From positions 3,720,001 to 3,784,000 of the forward strand of contig OY970367.1 of the NCBI GenBank assembly GCA_963718635.1: DNA of 64,000 bases, in the 5' to 3' direction. The DNA comes from JAIOQJ01 sp963718635 (GTDB taxonomy: Bacteria > Planctomycetota > Planctomycetia > Gemmatales > Gemmataceae). This document shows positions 38,824 through 48,543 of this stretch, one piece after another (positions within the stretch are counted from its first letter, which is position 1; each line of letters begins with the position of its first letter). The notes beneath the pieces are model-generated. The model ran no database searches and was not told the origin of the DNA. It saw nothing but the letters and a program-made list of their open reading frames with translations. Made by a program: the position numbers and the translations under genes.

Positions 38824-39646
38824 TTATGGCTCGGGCACAACTGCCTTTTTTGGTACAGCCTCGGGTTGCGGCAGGTCGTTCGATACGTCGACTTTGGCTT
38901 CCACCTTCGCTTCGCTTTTTTCCTCAACCGGCTTTTTCTGCAGGCAGGGGCTCGCCCATGCGGAAATTGCCCGCATGCAACTGATGAGTGATCGTCGCCA
39001 CCCGCTTGCCGACCACCGGAAGTTCCTGCGGGTCGCCGGTGGTTACGCGCCTTTTGATCAGGAATTGGTTAACCAGGAAGCCCGAAACGCCTGCTAATAT
39101 CACGGCGACGACGATGGGGCGATTGCGCTCGACTTTTTCGAAGGCTCGCAAGAATTGATCGGTGAAGAAGTACGAAAGCCAAAAGAGCAAGTTAACGCCG
39201 GGGATGGCATAGAGCCCGTCGGCCAAGAGAAACTTGCGAAACGGCAGGCGCATGACGCCGGCCATGATGAAGATCGGCGAACGAATCCCAGGCAGCACTC
39301 GGGCCACGAGCAAAATAGCGATTCCATACTCGTGAAAATTCTTCTCAATCTTTTCACGCTTTTCCGGCGGCAGAACTCTCTTTTGCACCCATTTTTTCTG
39401 AAGCAGTCTCGTGCCCCATTTTCGACCGATCACATAAAGAATGGAATCGCAGGCAACGACACCGGCGATGCAGACCGGAAGCATGGCCCACCAAACGAGC
39501 CAGGTGTCCGGATCGTCCCATTCCTTGCCAACGAGAATGCCGGCCCCGATTATCGGTAGTTCTTCGGGAATAGGCACCCCCAGCGCAGAGGAGACCAAGC
39601 CGCCAAAGACCAAAACGTACTGCCAGATATCGTTCCAGTGATTCAT
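38824..39646 (-). CDS. DedA/VTT-domain membrane protein, C-terminal tail in a second frame
   Basis: The first frame gives 240 residues (38924-39646): a VTT-domain layout with GVPIPEELPIIGAGILVG, LPVCIAGVVACDSILYVIGRKWGT, LLVARVLPGIRSPIFIMAG, and PGVNLLFWLSYFFTDQF. These DedA proteins affect membrane lipid flipping and envelope integrity. The frame stops after PLPAEKAG. Removing one A from the A5 run (T5 at 38933-38937) extends it to TAA at 38824-38826 with a Lys/Glu/Val/Pro tail (EEKSEAKVEAKVDVS). That composition strongly suggests real coding and a one-base error. The start has no long competing Met upstream. Confidence 0.88.
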
Positions 39647-39763
39647 GCCGTTTGTTGTATATGGTCATCAATCCGCCGTCAGGATAAAGTAGCCGATTCA
39701 GCGAGCCGGGAATCTAGTTGCGCCGACGGCTCTGTCCAATAGTGAAATCCATAGTTGACCCAG

Positions 39764-39802
39764 TTCCCACCCTCCCCCCGCAAAGCTGGGGGAGGGTGGG
39801 AA
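39764..39802. repeat. Perfect 15-bp hairpin (pyrimidine/purine arms)
   Basis: TTCCCACCCTCCCCC (39764-39778) pairs exactly with GGGGGAGGGTGGGAA (39788-39802) around a 9-base loop. It lies just past the 3' end of the zinc-ribbon gene and upstream of dedA. It may end transcription, though no T-run follows on either strand. The G-rich arm could also form other structures. Confidence 0.85.
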
Positions 39803-39841
39803 AGTTCGCGATCTGCCGGAATCAGTTGGCCTACCGTTGTT

Positions 39842-40528
39842 TCAGTCGTCTTCATCGCCCTCTTCGTCATCGTCCTTCTGGATAATCCGCTCGGGAGGTT
39901 TGTTATTGACCACCAGCCTCTTGTAAGCGAAGCGCCCGAGATGATAGCAAACGAAAGCGACGGCCATGCCGTTGGCGAGCATGAAGCAGCCGGGCTTCAC
40001 CATGAACTTGGATTTATCATCTTCGTCTTGCAGGAAAGATCCTTCCATCATCCCCTTTGTCTTCACCATGATGATGATGGAGGTGACGACCAGGATAACG
40101 ATGGCAACCGTGCAAAGAATTCCGGGCAACAGCCATTTGAATTTTTCTTCGCCGGTGGCTTCATACACGGCCTTCACTTCGGCGCGGGTGCGTGTGGTGA
40201 GGTTGTAGCCGCAATGGAGGCAAACGCGGGCATCGCTCGATTCCAAAGGCTTGACGCAGTTGGGGCAACGCGCTATCCCTTCGTCGGCATCTTTGGCCAA
40301 TGCATAGGGATTCTCCCCGTCGTCCGGGTCATCGTTGGGAACCATCGCCGGCTTGACAGGCTCTTTCGCTTTCGGCGGCGGCGCCTTGGCGGCAGGCTGC
40401 CCTTTCGGCCGACGGACAGGGAAAGCCTCCCCGCATTCCTTGCAGCGAATTTTCTTACCGATCAAATCTTCCGAAACTTTGATCTGTTTGTCGCACTCGG
40501 GACACGCTATCACAATGGAAGTCGCCAT
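39842..40528 (-). CDS. Double zinc-ribbon membrane protein
   Basis: The 228-residue protein begins with an MJ0042-type zinc ribbon (IACPECDKQIKVSEDLIGKK, then IRCKECG), in which four cysteines are spaced CxxC...CxxC. A Pro/Lys/Ala-rich linker and a second ribbon (ARCPNC...VCLHCGYNL) follow. Two transmembrane segments come next (WLLPGILCTVAIVILVVTSI and CFMLANGMAVAFVCYHLG), and the tail is strongly acidic (KDDDEEGDEDD). This layout is common in planctomycetes; the function is unknown. Its start lies close to the divergent glycosyltransferase gene, so they share a control region. Confidence 0.85.
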   Translation of the reverse strand: MATSIVIACPECDKQIKVSEDLIGKKIRCKECGEAFPVRRPKGQPAAKAPPPKAKEPVKPAMVPNDDPDDGENPYALAKDADEGIARCPNCVKPLESSDARVCLHCGYNLTTRTRAEVKAVYEATGEEKFKWLLPGILCTVAIVILVVTSIIIMVKTKGMMEGSFLQDEDDKSKFMVKPGCFMLANGMAVAFVCYHLGRFAYKRLVVNNKPPERIIQKDDDEEGDEDD

Positions 40529-40607
40529 GCAATTGCCTCAAGACCGGTCGAAACGAGCTGGGTTGCACTAAACCTAGATGTTTAGCATAGGAGCGAAGCC
40601 GCCAACG

Positions 40608-41408
40608 ATGCAAGAAGGAACTTCACCGACCGAGGATCGAACCGCCGGCCTGACAGAGAAGCCGCGAGTTCTCGTCAATATGGCCACGTACAACGAGCGC
40701 GAAAACATCGGCAAACTGATCGAAGAAATCCATCGCTACGCCCCCGAGGCCGACATCCTGGTCGTCGACGACAACTCGCCTGACGGCACCGGTAAAGCGG
40801 TCGATCAAATCGCCGCCGTTGATCCTCGAGTCCACGCCTTGCATCGACCCGGCAAATGGGGTCTGGGCACCGCTATTCTAGCAGCCATGCGTTACGCGAT
40901 GGAACACAACTACGATTTCATCGTTAACATGGATGCCGACTTCAGCCATTCCCCGCACTATCTGCCGGACATTCTGGCCGGCATGCACGAAATCGATGTG
41001 ATGATCGGCTCGCGCTACATCATCGGCGGCGGCTGCACCAATTGGCCTTTCGCCAGGCGGATGATGAGCCAGGGCGTTAATGCCATCGTTCGGCTTCTCT
41101 TCCGGATGCAGGCGCTCGATGCCAGCGGCGGCTTTCGCTGTTATCGCGTCTCCAAGCTGCGTGAGACGCGCCTCGATCATTTCTGGTCGCGCGGCTACTC
41201 CTTCCAGCAGGAGATGCTCTACCGCTGCCACGTGGCAGGCGCTCGCATTGGCGAAACTCCTATCGTCTTCGACAACCGCAAGTTCGGCAAATCGAAAGTA
41301 AGCCCCAAGGAATCGCTGCGTTCGATTACCAAGATCATTTATCTCGGCGCCTGCGCCATGCTGGGGATCGATAAGAAAGCAGCGCGGAGGAAGCGGGAGA
41401 TCGGTTAG
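40608..41408 (+). CDS. GT2 glycosyltransferase, polyprenol-phosphate mannose synthase type
   Basis: The 266-residue protein has the GT-A fold motifs of dolichol/polyprenol-phosphate mannosyltransferases: VNMATYNERENIGKLI, VVDDNSPDGTGK (nucleotide-sugar Asp pair), FIVNMDADFSHSP (the DxD-like metal site), IGSRYIIGG, and GFRCYRVSKL. It would move mannose or glucose from a nucleotide sugar to a lipid phosphate for later glycosylation. There is no membrane segment, as in the short Dpm1 forms. AGGAG lies 14 bases before ATG 40608; the ATG at 40578 is an alternative with no clear Shine-Dalgarno. Confidence 0.92.
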   Translation: MQEGTSPTEDRTAGLTEKPRVLVNMATYNERENIGKLIEEIHRYAPEADILVVDDNSPDGTGKAVDQIAAVDPRVHALHRPGKWGLGTAILAAMRYAMEHNYDFIVNMDADFSHSPHYLPDILAGMHEIDVMIGSRYIIGGGCTNWPFARRMMSQGVNAIVRLLFRMQALDASGGFRCYRVSKLRETRLDHFWSRGYSFQQEMLYRCHVAGARIGETPIVFDNRKFGKSKVSPKESLRSITKIIYLGACAMLGIDKKAARRKREIG

Positions 41409-41416
41409 TAGCATTA

Positions 41417-41484
41417 GGCGAGCCGAACTGCGTTAGCAGTCGGGTAATAGCACGGAACCCGCAGCTCACGCTGCTCGGCTCGCA
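41417..41484. repeat. Degenerate inverted repeat related to family R3
   Basis: GGCGAGCCGAACTGCG and CGCTGCTCGGCTCGC form outer arms with a less ordered centre (GTTAGCAG, GCTCAC). It lies between the convergent glycosyltransferase and dnaE genes. Confidence 0.6.
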
Positions 41485-41491
41485 ATTTTCC

Positions 41492-44400
41492 TTACCTCCC
41501 CGTAAACACAACCGCCCCTGCGCCTAACAGCATCTCCAATTCATCGACGAACACCTTAGCCGGATGGACCTTGATATCGTCGCCCAGCCGGAACTGGGCG
41601 CTGCGGCCCGCGGCATCGCGAATGACGAGGTAGACGGTGCATGGCCCAGGCGTGCGCTTCAAGATTCGTTCGATGCCATCAATTGAATCGGGGCCATGCT
41701 GGCCGATGGTCATCTTCAGAATGAGTCCTTTCGTCAATTCCTTACGCGCCTGTTCGATTCCCATGAGTCGGCGGAGCACGATGATCGGCTCTTCGCGCTC
41801 GCCCCATTCCACCGAAGCTTCGTGGATGTAGATTTTATCGTCCACGAAGTCATCTTTGAAGCGGGCGAAATCGCTCGGCCACATCACGCACTCGGCCTGG
41901 CCGGTAAAGTCTTCGATCTTGCAGCGGACAAAGCGATCGCCCTTCTTCGTGTTCATGAAGCGCACTTGCGAGAGCATCCCGCCGATACGGACTTCTTGGC
42001 CGTTGTCGAGCTCGCGAATTTGCGCGATGTCGTGTGAAATAAAGCGCTTCAACTCCTTTTCAAACTCAGCTAGCGGATGGCTGGAAAAGTAAAAATCGAG
42101 CGCTTCCTTCTCGGCTTTCAATTGCTCCGTATTGGTCCAGCGCGTGACCGTTGGCAACATGCTCCGCGTGTCGGCATTGTCGGTCGTCTCGGCTTCGACT
42201 TCCATGATGTCGAAGAAAGTCATCTGCCCGCTCTGCTTATCTTTTTGCCGTACTTCGGCATTCTGAATGGCGCCCGGCAGCGCCGCCATCAACTGGGCTC
42301 GATGCGCGAACGGCAGCGAAAAAGCATCCACGCCCCGGCTTGGATCAGCTTTTCAATGGCCGCTTTGCCCACGGTGCGCAGGTCGATCCGTTCGCAAAGA
42401 TCATAGAGATCGCGGAAAGGAGTGCCGTCGCGCGATTGGGCAATGTTCTCGGCAGCACCTCGTCCGACGCCTTTGATGGCCGTTAGGCCAAACACAATCT
42501 GGCCATTGAATACGGTGAAATCCGCCTCGCCGCGATTGACATCGGGCGGCAGCACCTGCACGCCGAACTTGCGGGCATCGCCGATGTGATCGACGAGCAT
42601 ATCGCGCTTGTTGCTGTCCTCGATTTCCGAGGATAGCAAGGCTGCCATGAACTCGGCCGAGAAGTGCTGTTTGAGGTATGCGGTTTGGTAGGAAACGAGT
42701 GCGTAAGCCGCTGAATGAGATTTGTTAAACCCATAACCCCCGAACTTCACAATCAAGTTAAAAATCGCTTCGGCCTTCGCTTCGGAAACGCCCTTTTCCT
42801 GACGCGCCTTTGACGAACTCGACCTTGCGCGCATCGATGATCTCGAACTTTTTCTTGCTGATCGCCTTGATGCACGCATAGGCGCTGGAAAGCTCGATGT
42901 TGCCCAGGCGATTGAGGATGCGCATCACCTGTTCCTGATAGACCATGACGCCATAGGTCTCAGCGAGCACTTCCTCCATAATGGGGTGTTCGTAGCTCGG
43001 CTTCTTACGCCCATGTTTGCAATCGATGTACTCATCCACCATGCCGCCTTCCAACGGTCCAGGCCGGTAGAGCGCGGTGCAAGCAATGATGTCGCGGATG
43101 TGATCGGGCTTCATCCGCTTGAGCAGTTCGCGAATTCCTTCCGACTCGAATTGGAACACGCCCTTGGCATCGCCACGCTGCAATAACTTAAACGTTGGCA
43201 TGTCGTCGAGCGGCAGGTCGTTAACGTCAATTGTCTGATTTCGTGTCTTTTGGATCAGCTTGATCGTGTTGTCGACGAGCGTGAGCGTGCGCAGGCCGAG
43301 GAAATCCATCTTGAGCAGGCCGACTTTTTCGAGGTCACCCATGCCCCACTGCGTGGTAAGGGCCTCGCGCTTTTCGCCGCTGTCATCTTTGCGTTTGATA
43401 ATCTGGACCGGCACATAATCGGTGATCGGACCATTGGCGATGACGACCCCGGCGGCATGGGTGCCGGTGTTGCGATTGGTCCCTTCGAGTTTGAGCGCGA
43501 TGTCGATCCATTCGCGCGTAACCATATCCGATTCGTATTCGCGACGGAAATCGGGAGATGAATCGATCGTTTCCTGGATCGTCGTTCCAGGCTTCGCGGA
43601 GACCCATTTGGTCATGAAATTGACGCGATCGAGCGGGATGTCGAGCACCCGCCCGACATCTTTGATCGACGCTTTCGCGGCCATCGTGCCGAACGTAGCA
43701 ATCTGCGCGACGCTCTTCTCGCCATAGGTTCTCTTCACATATTCGATCACCAGCTCTCGCCGATCCTGGCAGAAATCGATGTCGATATCGGGGGCTTCGC
43801 TGCGGTTGGGGTCGAGAAAACGCTCGAAGAGCAAGTCGTACTTGAGTGGATCGACATGGCTCAAATAGAGCACATAGCTGACGATGGCGCCGCAGCCAGA
43901 GCCGCGAGCGCTGCAGGGGATGCCGTTTTCGATGGCGAAGCGCACGAAGTCCCAGACGATTAGAAAATATCCGGCAAAGCCCATCTTGCAGATGATGCCA
44001 AGCTCGTGTTCGAGTCGGGCTAGCACTTCGGGAGCGGGGCTATCGCCGTAGCGTTTTTTTACTCCAAGAAGGCAGAGCTCTTTCAGATAAACTTCGGGGC
44101 TTTTCTTCTTTGGCGGAATAAAAGTGGGGAAGTGCCGCTTCTTGAAATCGAGTTGAATATCGACGCTGTCGGCGATCTCCTGGCTGCGTTGCACGGCCGC
44201 CGGCTGATCGGGAAAAAGCCGATACATGTCTTCCGGCGAGCGCACGTAATAGGGGTTCGGAAAACGGCTGCCATCGCCGTAGCGCATACGGTTCTGGTCG
44301 TTGCGTTTCTTGCCTGTGTTGATGCAGACGAGCACATCGTGCGCGATAGCATCCTTCTCGCAAAGATAATGGGCGTCGGCAGTCGCTACTAAGGGCAGGC

Positions 44401-44995
44401 CCATTTCGTTGGCGATGCGCAAGGCTTCGACAGTGCATTGGTCTTGTAAATCAAGCCCGTTGTTTTGCAGCTCGATGTAATAATTTTTCTTGAAAACCTT
44501 GCTAAACCACGCGGCTACCGCTTCCGCCTTCTTCACTTCGTTCTTCAGAATGAAATCATTGAACTCGCCAGCCAGGCAACCGCTCAAGCAAATCAGCCCT
44601 TCGGAGTGGCCTTCGAGCAACTCGCGATCGATGCGCGGCGCATGGTAAAAGCCATCGGTATAGGCATAAGACGACAGTTTGATCAGATTCTTGAAGCCGG
44701 TCAGATTCTGTGCAAGCAGCGTGAGGTGAGAGTAAGCATCGCCGCGCTTGGCCGGCGTCTTATCGAGACGACTGCCGGGCGCGAGATAAGCCTCATAGCC
44801 AATAACGGGATTAATGCCCGCTTTCTTGCATTCGCTGTAAAACTCGATGGCGCCGAACAAGTTGCCGTGATCGGTGATCGAAGCGGCCGTCATGCCATGC
44901 TTTTTGGTTTGCGCCACCAGCTCCGGAATCCGGTTGGCGCCATCGAGAAGGCTGTAATGCGTATGACAATGCAAATGCGTGAAAGCGCCAGGCAT
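41492..44995 (-). CDS. dnaE: DNA polymerase III alpha subunit, two frameshifts
   Basis: The replicative polymerase, about 1168 residues after repair. The start ATG 44995 opens the PHP domain directly (MPGAFTHLHCHTHYSLLDG); the ORF extends upstream without a family-like sequence. Catalytic aspartates are in EAPDIDIDFCQDRR and ATFGTMAAKASIKDVGRV follows. The finger/beta-binding part includes YGFNKSHSAAYALVSYQTAY, and the C-terminal OB domain EVRIGGMLSQVRFMNTKKGD. Breaks lie near 42803-42808 (adding one GC unit gives VEFVKGARQEKGVSEAKAEA) and near 42331-42337 (one base, G run). The pieces are 42758-44995, 42289-42879 and 41492-42331. It is essential, so both breaks are probably sequence errors. 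Confidence 0.95.
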
Positions 44996-45123
44996 GAAGG
45001 AGTTCTCGGGGGAAGGTCGGATCGGGAGGGGCTTAGTAACTATGATACGCGAAGTGCAGGGCGCGAAGCTCTGCCGAAAACGGCCCCCCGTCAAAGTGCT
45101 TATCGAACCGGGCTTTAACAACG

Positions 45124-45342
45124 TTATGCCTTTCTGGTCTCCTTAGTTGCATCATCGGCAGCCGCATCAGATGCAAACCGCTTTGTTCGTCCGGAGAATG
45201 GCGCTACAAGATTAAATCGATAACGCCCTTTGCGAGTCATGCGCAGCTTTTTTGCGGACTCTTGCATCTGCTTGAGTTTCACGATGTCGACGCCAGGGTT
45301 GTTCAATGCAAGATTCTCAAGATTGTTTTCGGCCATCTTCAT
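45124..45342 (-). CDS. Small hypothetical protein coupled to the SDH gene
   Basis: The ATG at 45342 overlaps the stop of the interrupted SDH gene (ATGA at 45339-45342). It gives 72 residues: MKMAENNLENLALNNPGVDI, then a basic middle (KKLRMTRKGRYRFNLVAP) and a charged tail. A TTG 9 bases earlier is a less likely start. No family is recognised. The overlap shows it was the second gene of an SDH operon. With the IS1634 element upstream its expression may now be changed. Confidence 0.7.
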   Translation of the reverse strand: MKMAENNLENLALNNPGVDIVKLKQMQESAKKLRMTRKGRYRFNLVAPFSGRTKRFASDAAADDATKETRKA

Positions 45343-45606
45343 ACCGCCCAAAGAGTCGCGTATCTTCCGCTCATATGTAAGACTTCTCGGTGTCGCCTGC
45401 CAAGTATATAATCGACCAAGAGGTTGTGGTAAGAACGCAGTTTGTCACTCAAGTTGGCATTTTCACCGAAGTCTTCAATCTGCAAGTTCAATTCCCTTCT
45501 CAAGACTTCCATAGAAATCCCGCGACCGTGCGAATGCCACTTTCTTGAATCACCTAAAGAAGCGGCTATTTCTGAAGCTCGGTCTTCTTTCATTTTATCG
45601 GTGACG

Positions 45607-45612
45607 GCTAGC
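45607..45612. repeat. Target-site duplication, left (GCTAGC)
   Basis: The palindromic hexamer GCTAGC lies just outside the left end of the IS1634-type element and is repeated at 47651-47656. Because the extended shared sequence GGCTAGCC is itself palindromic, the exact duplication length (5 to 8) cannot be fixed. Six bases fits the IS1634 family. Confidence 0.8.
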
Positions 45613-47650
45613 CTAAGTTGCGCACTTCCGAGCTAAAATCATCGATTTTCGAAAATCTTGGGACGAAATTCCCGACGAATATTGCAGTTTGATGCCCAAA
45701 TGCGATGTAGTGGAAACCCGGCCTGTAGCCTACCCCGGTCGCCCGAATTCGGTTTCCGGAGGTGGGGATGTTCCTCCGCCGCTACACGCGAACCAAGGCC
45801 GGCAAGACCTACACGTACTTCGCCCTTGTCGAGAGTGTGCGCACCGAGGCCGGGCCGCGCCAGCATGTTGTCGCCCACCTCGGCGAACTCAACGCCGATC
45901 AGGAACGCCGTTGGCAACGCACGGTCGTGTTTCACAACCGGCAAGGCGATACGCAACAACTTCGTCTGTTCCCCGATGACGACGACGTGCCGCTCCCGGA
46001 CGATCCCGACATCGTCCGTGTGCGGATCGGCGATGTCGGTTGGTCCAACGCTCGCTGCTTCGGCGATGTCTATCTGGTGCGCTGGTTGTGGAACCTGCTC
46101 GACCTCGACGCGATCATCAATCGGCACATGACTCAGGGCAAAGAGACCGTGCGTCCCGCCGATGTCGTCGCCATCGAAGTCATCAACCGCTTGTGCGCTC
46201 CGTGCAGCGAATTCGCCCTGGCCGAACATTGGTACGCATCAACCGGACTGGATGACCTGCTCGGCGTGCCCGACGAAGCCGTCACCAAAGACCGTCTCTA
46301 TCGCACCCTCGATCATTTGCTCAAGGCGCAAACCGTCATCGAGAACGACTTGAAAGCGCGCTTCCAAGGCTTGTTTCAACTCGATTACGACTTGCTCTTG
46401 TACGACCTTACCAGCAGCTACTTCGAAGGATTGGCCGAGGAGAACGACTTGGCCAAGCGCGGCTACTCGCGCGATCACCGTAGCGATTGCAAGCAAATCG
46501 TGCTGGCTCTGGTCGTCACGCGCGAAGGCTTTCCGCTGGCGCATTACACGATGGCTGGCAACGCCCGGGACGTGCAGACGGTGCGTCAAGTCGTCGGCGA
46601 AACCGAAGCGCGCTTCGGCAAAAGCCAGCGGGTTTGGGTCATGGATCGCGGCATGATCAGCGAGGACACTTTGGCGTTTCTCGATGAGCCCGGCCGCCGC
46701 TATCTGCTGGCGACGCGTCGCCACGAATTGTCGCATTTTCAAGAGGAACTGGCGCGAACGGGCTGGCAGAGTCTTCCCGATCATCCCGGTGTCGTTGTCA
46801 AAGCGCTACAGCGCGATGGCGTTCATTACCTCTTGGCTTGCAGTAACGACCGCAAGAAAAAAGAAAGGGCCATCCGCCGTCGGCAGCGACGCATGTTGGC
46901 GGCCGCCCTTCGCAAGTTGCACGCTCGCATCAGCAAAGGACGCTTGAAGAACCGCGACAAGATCATGGAGGCGATCGGCCGGCTCAAGGGCCGCTCTCCG
47001 AAGGCCACGCCATTCGTGAAGCTGACTGTGAGCGACAAGCCCGTGTCGCTGCTCGTGGAGTGGCACGTCGCCAAGTTCAAGGACGCGTTGCGGCGCGACG
47101 GCGCCTACCTGCTGCGGAGCAACCAAAGCGGCTGGACGGCCGAGGAGTTTTGGGAAACATACATGCAACTCGCAGCCGTGGAGCGTGCCTTCCGCGTCCT
47201 CAAATCCGAGTTGCTGTTGCGGCCGATCTGGCATCACTACAGCGGCCGGACACAAGCCCATGTCTTCGTATGCGTTTTGGCTTATGCGTTATGGAAGACG
47301 CTCGATCATCTGGCCAAACAGGCCCGCCTGCAAACACTGATTCGCAAACCCGACTTGGCCCGCGGCAACGCCGTCCCCAAGCCGCGACCCATGACCCCGG
47401 AAACCATCCTGCGCGAACTGGGCCAGATCATGATCGGCGACATCGAACTGCTGAGCACCGATGGCCGCCAACTGATCTTCCGCCGCGTCGCCCGCCCGAA
47501 CGCCGAGCAGAAACGGATCCTCCAGGCACTGGGTATCCAAATGCCCGAACGCCTGAGTCCCGACCGCGTTTTGTAGTGAAGACTTCGGGGGCCTGCCTAT
47601 CATATTCCTCGGGATATCGCCTTGCCGACCGCGCCAAGTGCGCAAGATAG
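45613..47650 (+). mobile_element. IS1634-family insertion sequence, complete
   Basis: The element is 2038 bp, bounded by imperfect terminal inverted repeats: CTAAGTTGCGCACTT at the left and CTATCTTGCGCACTT (read inward) at the right, 13 of 15 matching. GCTAGC duplications flank it. It holds one transposase gene of full length and no passenger. It sits inside the SDH gene in the opposite direction. Intact ends and gene suggest a fairly recent insertion. Confidence 0.9.
45768..47576 (+). CDS. IS1634-family transposase
   Basis: The 602-residue DDE transposase starts at ATG 45768, with GGAGG 5 bases upstream; a GTG at 45762 is in frame too. DDE residues are in LLLYDLTSSYFEG (first Asp), RVWVMDRGMISED (second Asp) and AAVERAFRVLKSELLLRPIWH (Glu). 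GYSRDHRSDCKQIVLALVVT and REGFPLAHYTMAGN are family hallmarks. It cuts and joins DNA at the element ends. The reading frame is intact, so the element may still be mobile. Confidence 0.95.
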   Translation: MFLRRYTRTKAGKTYTYFALVESVRTEAGPRQHVVAHLGELNADQERRWQRTVVFHNRQGDTQQLRLFPDDDDVPLPDDPDIVRVRIGDVGWSNARCFGDVYLVRWLWNLLDLDAIINRHMTQGKETVRPADVVAIEVINRLCAPCSEFALAEHWYASTGLDDLLGVPDEAVTKDRLYRTLDHLLKAQTVIENDLKARFQGLFQLDYDLLLYDLTSSYFEGLAEENDLAKRGYSRDHRSDCKQIVLALVVTREGFPLAHYTMAGNARDVQTVRQVVGETEARFGKSQRVWVMDRGMISEDTLAFLDEPGRRYLLATRRHELSHFQEELARTGWQSLPDHPGVVVKALQRDGVHYLLACSNDRKKKERAIRRRQRRMLAAALRKLHARISKGRLKNRDKIMEAIGRLKGRSPKATPFVKLTVSDKPVSLLVEWHVAKFKDALRRDGAYLLRSNQSGWTAEEFWETYMQLAAVERAFRVLKSELLLRPIWHHYSGRTQAHVFVCVLAYALWKTLDHLAKQARLQTLIRKPDLARGNAVPKPRPMTPETILRELGQIMIGDIELLSTDGRQLIFRRVARPNAEQKRILQALGIQMPERLSPDRVL

Positions 47651-47656
47651 GCTAGC
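47651..47656. repeat. Target-site duplication, right (GCTAGC)
   Basis: The second copy of the hexamer that flanks the IS1634-type element. It lies in the SDH coding sequence at the Leu-Ala codons of TESRGLA. Confidence 0.8.
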
Positions 47657-48543
47657 CCGCGACTTTCAGTTTTGGTCCAATCCTTAAATTTATATTTTGT
47701 CAGCCACTGTTTCAGCAGCGTATTGGTTAGTTCTCTTGCTTGCTCAAAAAAATGAAGCTCAGCTTGGTCAAAACACTCGATCAGAATGTTTGCCTCCGCA
47801 GTGGTCAAGACACCCTACCTGTCCCTCTCGATGAGTTTTTCGTACTGCGCCAAATAGCCGAGCGCTGGGATCATTCCTTCACCGCCCGGGCGTTGAACTT
47901 GGGGGTCAATAGGTCCCAGTATCGAGAAGTAATCCATGTGGATTGAATCACCCGACATAACCAGAACGGTGCCGGCTGACATGGCCGAATTCAAAATGAA
48001 AAAATCCACCTCTGAGTAATGCCGCCTCATTGTGTTAACAATTCTTTCCGCTACTTCGATAAAGCCGCCGGGAGTCTCTAAAACAACAGCGAGTTTCGGG
48101 AGTCTGTCCAGTTTTGCTTCCAACGCATCGCGGAATAGTACATCAACTCCATCGGTAATTAAACCATGATAAGCAACGACGTCAGCAGAGAGCAATTTCC
48201 CAAGTTCCGACGCTTGTTGGTCGAGAAGACTCTCGATAGTGGCATTGGCTGTCTGATGGTCACTCATTTGCGTACCGAAAGTTTGAGCGCTTCGAGCGTT
48301 CAGACACATATTGAGGTTTAGAACGCTGCCTAGGTCAGGCCGTTTAGCAGTGGCGGCATTGATTTAACCTACTACAAACGCTTGTTTCCGGCCTATGCTT
48401 CAAGCAGGCAAACGTGGCTGCAATCGGCTGAAGCCCGCTGGGGCAAAAAATCCTAACGCCCCACTAACCTCTCGCATTCGAACACCACTTCAAAGCAATC
48501 GGCACGCTATTCTCTCCACCTTGCCTCTCCGTAATCTGACCTC

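Larger units (their letters stand above)
45339..48267 (-). pseudogene. Serine dehydrogenase proteinase (SDH family) gene split by an IS element
   Basis: The N-terminal part begins at ATG 48267 (MSDHQTANATIE) and carries the family core: KLAVVLETPGGFIEVAERIV, NSAMSAGTVLVMSGDSIHMD (Ser-Ala region of the SppA/ClpP-like fold), and FSILGPIDPQ. An in-frame TAG (RDR-stop-GVLTTAEAN) interrupts it near 47815, where CAG is expected. Coding then runs to the IS right end. Deleting the IS and one 6-bp duplication joins TESRGLA to VTDKMKEDRASEIAASLGD in frame and reaches the natural stop at 45339. The total is 295 codons including the stop, the normal family length. The gene is therefore doubly inactivated. 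Confidence 0.9.
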
